A stretch of DNA of 64,000 bases from NCBI RefSeq assembly GCF_900109925.1, contig NZ_FOBW01000003.1, forward strand, positions 186,001 through 250,000, given 5' to 3'. Position 1 is the stretch's first letter, and each line of letters begins with the position of its first letter. The notes under the pieces are model-generated. The model was not told where the DNA came from, made no database searches, and saw only the letters and a list, made by a program, of their open reading frames with translations. Shown one piece after another: positions 61,964 through 64,000 of this stretch. Source of the stretch: Mesobacillus persicus. GTDB taxonomy: Bacteria; Bacillota; Bacilli; Bacillales; Cytobacillaceae. The position numbers and the translations under genes were made by a program.

Positions 61964-63388
61964 TTGCAAAAGGAAGAACTAAAAAAGCGAGCTTTATCAA
62001 TCGTCAATATTCCTGCTGATTTTCACCCTATTATAGAGGAATATGCAGAGGAAGAGGCGATGTTTTCATGGATAAATGAGGAACGCAATGAGGGTATCAC
62101 CATTAATCTAGATCTCGGGGGTCAATTGACTAGATTATCAATTGAAATAGATAATAGTGATCATAATTCGGTTCCTTTGAATGTAGAAAAGAGAAAAGAA
62201 CGAGCTGAGCAATTTTTACTAAAGTTTTATCCTGACACTTTGAACGAGTTAACCTTTTATGATAGGAAACAACTGGATCATGCTTATCGTTTTTACTATG
62301 AAAGGATGGTCATGGACTTACCACTAAGCGGTGCTGGCAGTTTTATTGACGTGGACCCAATGGGCAACATTGTTACTTTCTCTTATAAAAAAGCAGGGGA
62401 AATACCTAAAATACCAGCAACTCTGATATCAAAAGAAAAACTGATTGAACATATAGATAATAGACTTTATTTTCAAGAAACAATTTCGAATCTATATACA
62501 AATCTCCACAACGTAAAAGAAGATGAACTTCGTTTTGTTTATGAGCCGGAGCCATCTTTCATGAAATATAAAGCGGAGGTATTGACCCCAACCTTGAGTA
62601 TTATACATGAGGAAGATGTACCTGAAACCTATGCTCCACTTCCAACTCCTTCAAATCCGGCCGTTCGAAAAGATGTATCAATGAAAGCTTTGATTGGAAT
62701 CACGGAGGAGATGGAAATGATTCGAGAAGTCGATATGGGGGAAGAAACGGGAAAGGTTTGGCGGGATCGCAACTGGAAAATGGAGGAACAGGATTTATCG
62801 ATAAATGGCTTTTTCAAAAGACATTCAGAAGATACAGTGAAAGCCTTCATTTCAAAGAAAACAGGTAAAGTAAGAAGCTTTTCGTGGTTTAATGAACGGA
62901 AGGGGGACCTGAGTCTTTCTCGTGAAGAATGCCTACAAAAAGCGACTGAATTTCTTGAAATGATCCTTCAAGATTACTATAAGTATCTTCAATTGAATGT
63001 TCGAGAGAATGAAGATGGAGAGGTAGACGATGCTAGCAAAAAAGAAGCATTTTCTTTCCGGATACATAATGGAAATGGCATACCCGTACAGTTAGAAACT
63101 GTAATTGTTGTAGTGAATCGTGAAACAGGACAAATTGATCATTATAATGGACCAAGTTTTGATATGGAACAGTTGAACCAAATTCTTACAGAACCAGCGA
63201 TTTCAAAAAAGGAAGCAAGGGCCATTTTTTTCAATCACTTGGACTTTGAGTTGGCTTGGAACAAAGATTATGATGCAGAAGCGGAATCTTATATTCTAGT
63301 TTACCAAGCATGTGACCGGTTTACGAGAACTCCGATTAGGTATATCGATGCTATGACTGGTAGCGTGATTACTGCAAAAGATAAGTAA
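61964..63388 (+). CDS. YcdB/YcdC-like PepSY-type repeat protein
   Basis: A 474-residue protein from TTG 61964, placed five bases after GGAGGTGA; the longer frame from TTG 61949 starts inside that site. It has two YcdB/YcdC (DUF4901-like) repeats, each with a helix then antiparallel strands: ERAEQFLLKFYPDTLNELTF, RFYYERMVMDLPLSGAGSFIDVDP and, later, EECLQKATEFLEMILQDYY and VVVNRETGQIDHYNGPSFDM. No signal peptide or membrane helix is visible, so it appears cytoplasmic, unlike many PepSY proteins. Function unknown. A long hairpin terminator follows. Confidence 0.8.
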   Translation: MQKEELKKRALSIVNIPADFHPIIEEYAEEEAMFSWINEERNEGITINLDLGGQLTRLSIEIDNSDHNSVPLNVEKRKERAEQFLLKFYPDTLNELTFYDRKQLDHAYRFYYERMVMDLPLSGAGSFIDVDPMGNIVTFSYKKAGEIPKIPATLISKEKLIEHIDNRLYFQETISNLYTNLHNVKEDELRFVYEPEPSFMKYKAEVLTPTLSIIHEEDVPETYAPLPTPSNPAVRKDVSMKALIGITEEMEMIREVDMGEETGKVWRDRNWKMEEQDLSINGFFKRHSEDTVKAFISKKTGKVRSFSWFNERKGDLSLSREECLQKATEFLEMILQDYYKYLQLNVRENEDGEVDDASKKEAFSFRIHNGNGIPVQLETVIVVVNRETGQIDHYNGPSFDMEQLNQILTEPAISKKEARAIFFNHLDFELAWNKDYDAEAESYILVYQACDRFTRTPIRYIDAMTGSVITAKDK

Positions 63389-63404
63389 ATTGGAAGGATT
63401 GAAG

Positions 63405-63468
63405 GAAAGGGGTCAGTCCCCCGAATGAAGTAAGCCTTTACTTCATTGGGGGACTGACCCCTTTTCCC
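63405..63468. terminator. Very long hairpin terminator, GGGTCAGTCC repeat family
   Basis: GGGGTCAGTCCCCC plus GAATGAAGTAA on the left pair with TTACTTCATT plus GGGGGACTGACCCC on the right: 24-25 bp with a single bulge and a four-base loop, then CTTTT. It ends the YcdB-like gene and is the most complete copy of the GGGTCAGTCC/AAGTRAAG family. Confidence 0.85.
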
Positions 63469-63678
63469 TTTTTTCGTAGTTTTCTAGGCTATTATATATA
63501 GAAAAACTGGAAGTATATACAGGTAGTCTGGACCAATTTTTATGACTATTATAAATACATAGCAAATGAAATTCTTTAATGAATTGTAACAACTTTTACA
63601 GTAATATGGACGTGGACATAGTAAAATTTGCTTAGAAGAGGACCTAATTTAATGAACGGCTACATACGGAGGGATGGC

Positions 63679-64000
63679 ATGACGAACAGAAAAGAGAAAG
63701 AAACATTACTTGGAAAGATTGATGAACTGTTTGATCAAGTGAATGGGGATGTTCAAGAACAATTAATCTTTTATAAGGAAATGTTTCTCACAATGATTCA
63801 AAACGCTCCTATTGGGATGTTTGTCCGAGAAGAAGGAAAATTCACCTATATGAATTCACTTTTCTCTCAATATGCCGGTTACGAAGCAGAGGAAATAAAT
63901 TCAGGAAGAGTAACTCTAGATCAAATTATTCACCCCGATGATTTCCTAAAATACCGAGAAAAAGTCAGTGAAAGATTAAATCCACAAGAGGAAAAAGAAC
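63679..64000 (+). CDS. PAS-domain sensor protein (3' end outside window)
   Basis: The first 107 residues of a signalling protein. ATG 63679 is set by GGAGGGATGGC; an in-frame ATG at 63652 has no good site. After a helical stretch (LLGKIDELFDQVNGDVQEQL) a PAS domain begins: FLTMIQNAPIGMFVREEGKF, TYMNSLFSQYAGYEAEEI, IIHPDDFLKYREKVSER. PAS domains with this HPDD motif usually precede a histidine kinase, diguanylate cyclase or phosphodiesterase, which would lie beyond the window. Output domain cannot be told. Confidence 0.8.
   Translation, partial: MTNRKEKETLLGKIDELFDQVNGDVQEQLIFYKEMFLTMIQNAPIGMFVREEGKFTYMNSLFSQYAGYEAEEINSGRVTLDQIIHPDDFLKYREKVSERLNPQEEKE

Overview
The window is low-GC Gram-positive DNA and reads as a Bacillaceae spore-former. 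The evidence is purine-rich Shine-Dalgarno sites with ATG, GTG and TTG starts, T-tailed hairpin terminators, and gene sets familiar from Bacillus: a yvfRSTU-like ABC/two-component operon, lmrAB, paiA, nagA, katE, katG, a YflJ-like 42-residue protein, DUF3231 and YcdB-like proteins. A collagen-like protein with a C1q/BclA-like tail also fits. The genus cannot be fixed from sequence alone.

Layout. 1-2.5 kb: TRAP transporter (dctM partial, dctQ, dctP), minus strand. 2.8-4.3 kb: NarL-type two-component system with a 24-bp perfect palindrome upstream. 4.6-8.1 kb: nosDLYF, the copper-delivery set for nitrous oxide reductase, with no nosZ in the window. 8.2-12 kb: large-subunit catalase coupled to a six-bladed-propeller protein. 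12.1-14 kb: membrane proteins. 14.3-17.7 kb: yvfRSTU-like operon. 18-20.9 kb: a lone siderophore synthetase and a sulfurtransferase. 21.1-23.8 kb: phosphatase remnant and a one-polypeptide sigma/anti-sigma fusion. 24-27.5 kb: nagA and katG, the latter with a PerR/Fur-like box. 28-36.5 kb: membrane proteins, lmrAB, an EamA transporter and a degenerate-KaiC/PEP-synthase-like fusion. 36.6-38.3 kb: lipoprotein, MarR regulator and paiA. 38.5-43.1 kb: a two-gene unit of a 1263-residue UPF1-like helicase with a very long coiled coil and a winged-helix-like partner.

43-64 kb is a patchwork of small genes, remnants and repeats: a duplicated piece of a methyltransferase gene, a c-di-AMP (ydaO-type) riboswitch with its terminator but no same-strand gene behind it, a DUF3231/FAD-oxidoreductase pair, a peptidoglycan-amidase remnant, a Gly-Tyr/His-rich protein, spore-surface-like proteins, a frameshifted SDR gene, a second EamA paralogue, a YcdB-like protein and the start of a PAS-domain protein at the edge.

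Four genes are too short for a 60-codon cut-off but have good ribosome sites: 43191-43352, 44788-44949, 51303-51446 and 57925-58053. Two dispersed repeat families are visible. One has GGGACGGTTCT/AGAACCGTCCC arms. The other combines GGTGCCTGGCACC, AAGTRAAG/CTTYACTT and GGGTCAGTCC blocks. Both often sit at gene ends, where they can fold as terminators.

The best candidates for undescribed biology are the helicase/winged-helix pair, the orphan c-di-AMP riboswitch with a possible lost amidase target, the sigma/anti-sigma fusion, the KaiC/PEP-synthase-like fusion, and the nosDLYF set without nosZ. All function calls come from reading motifs; no database search was run.
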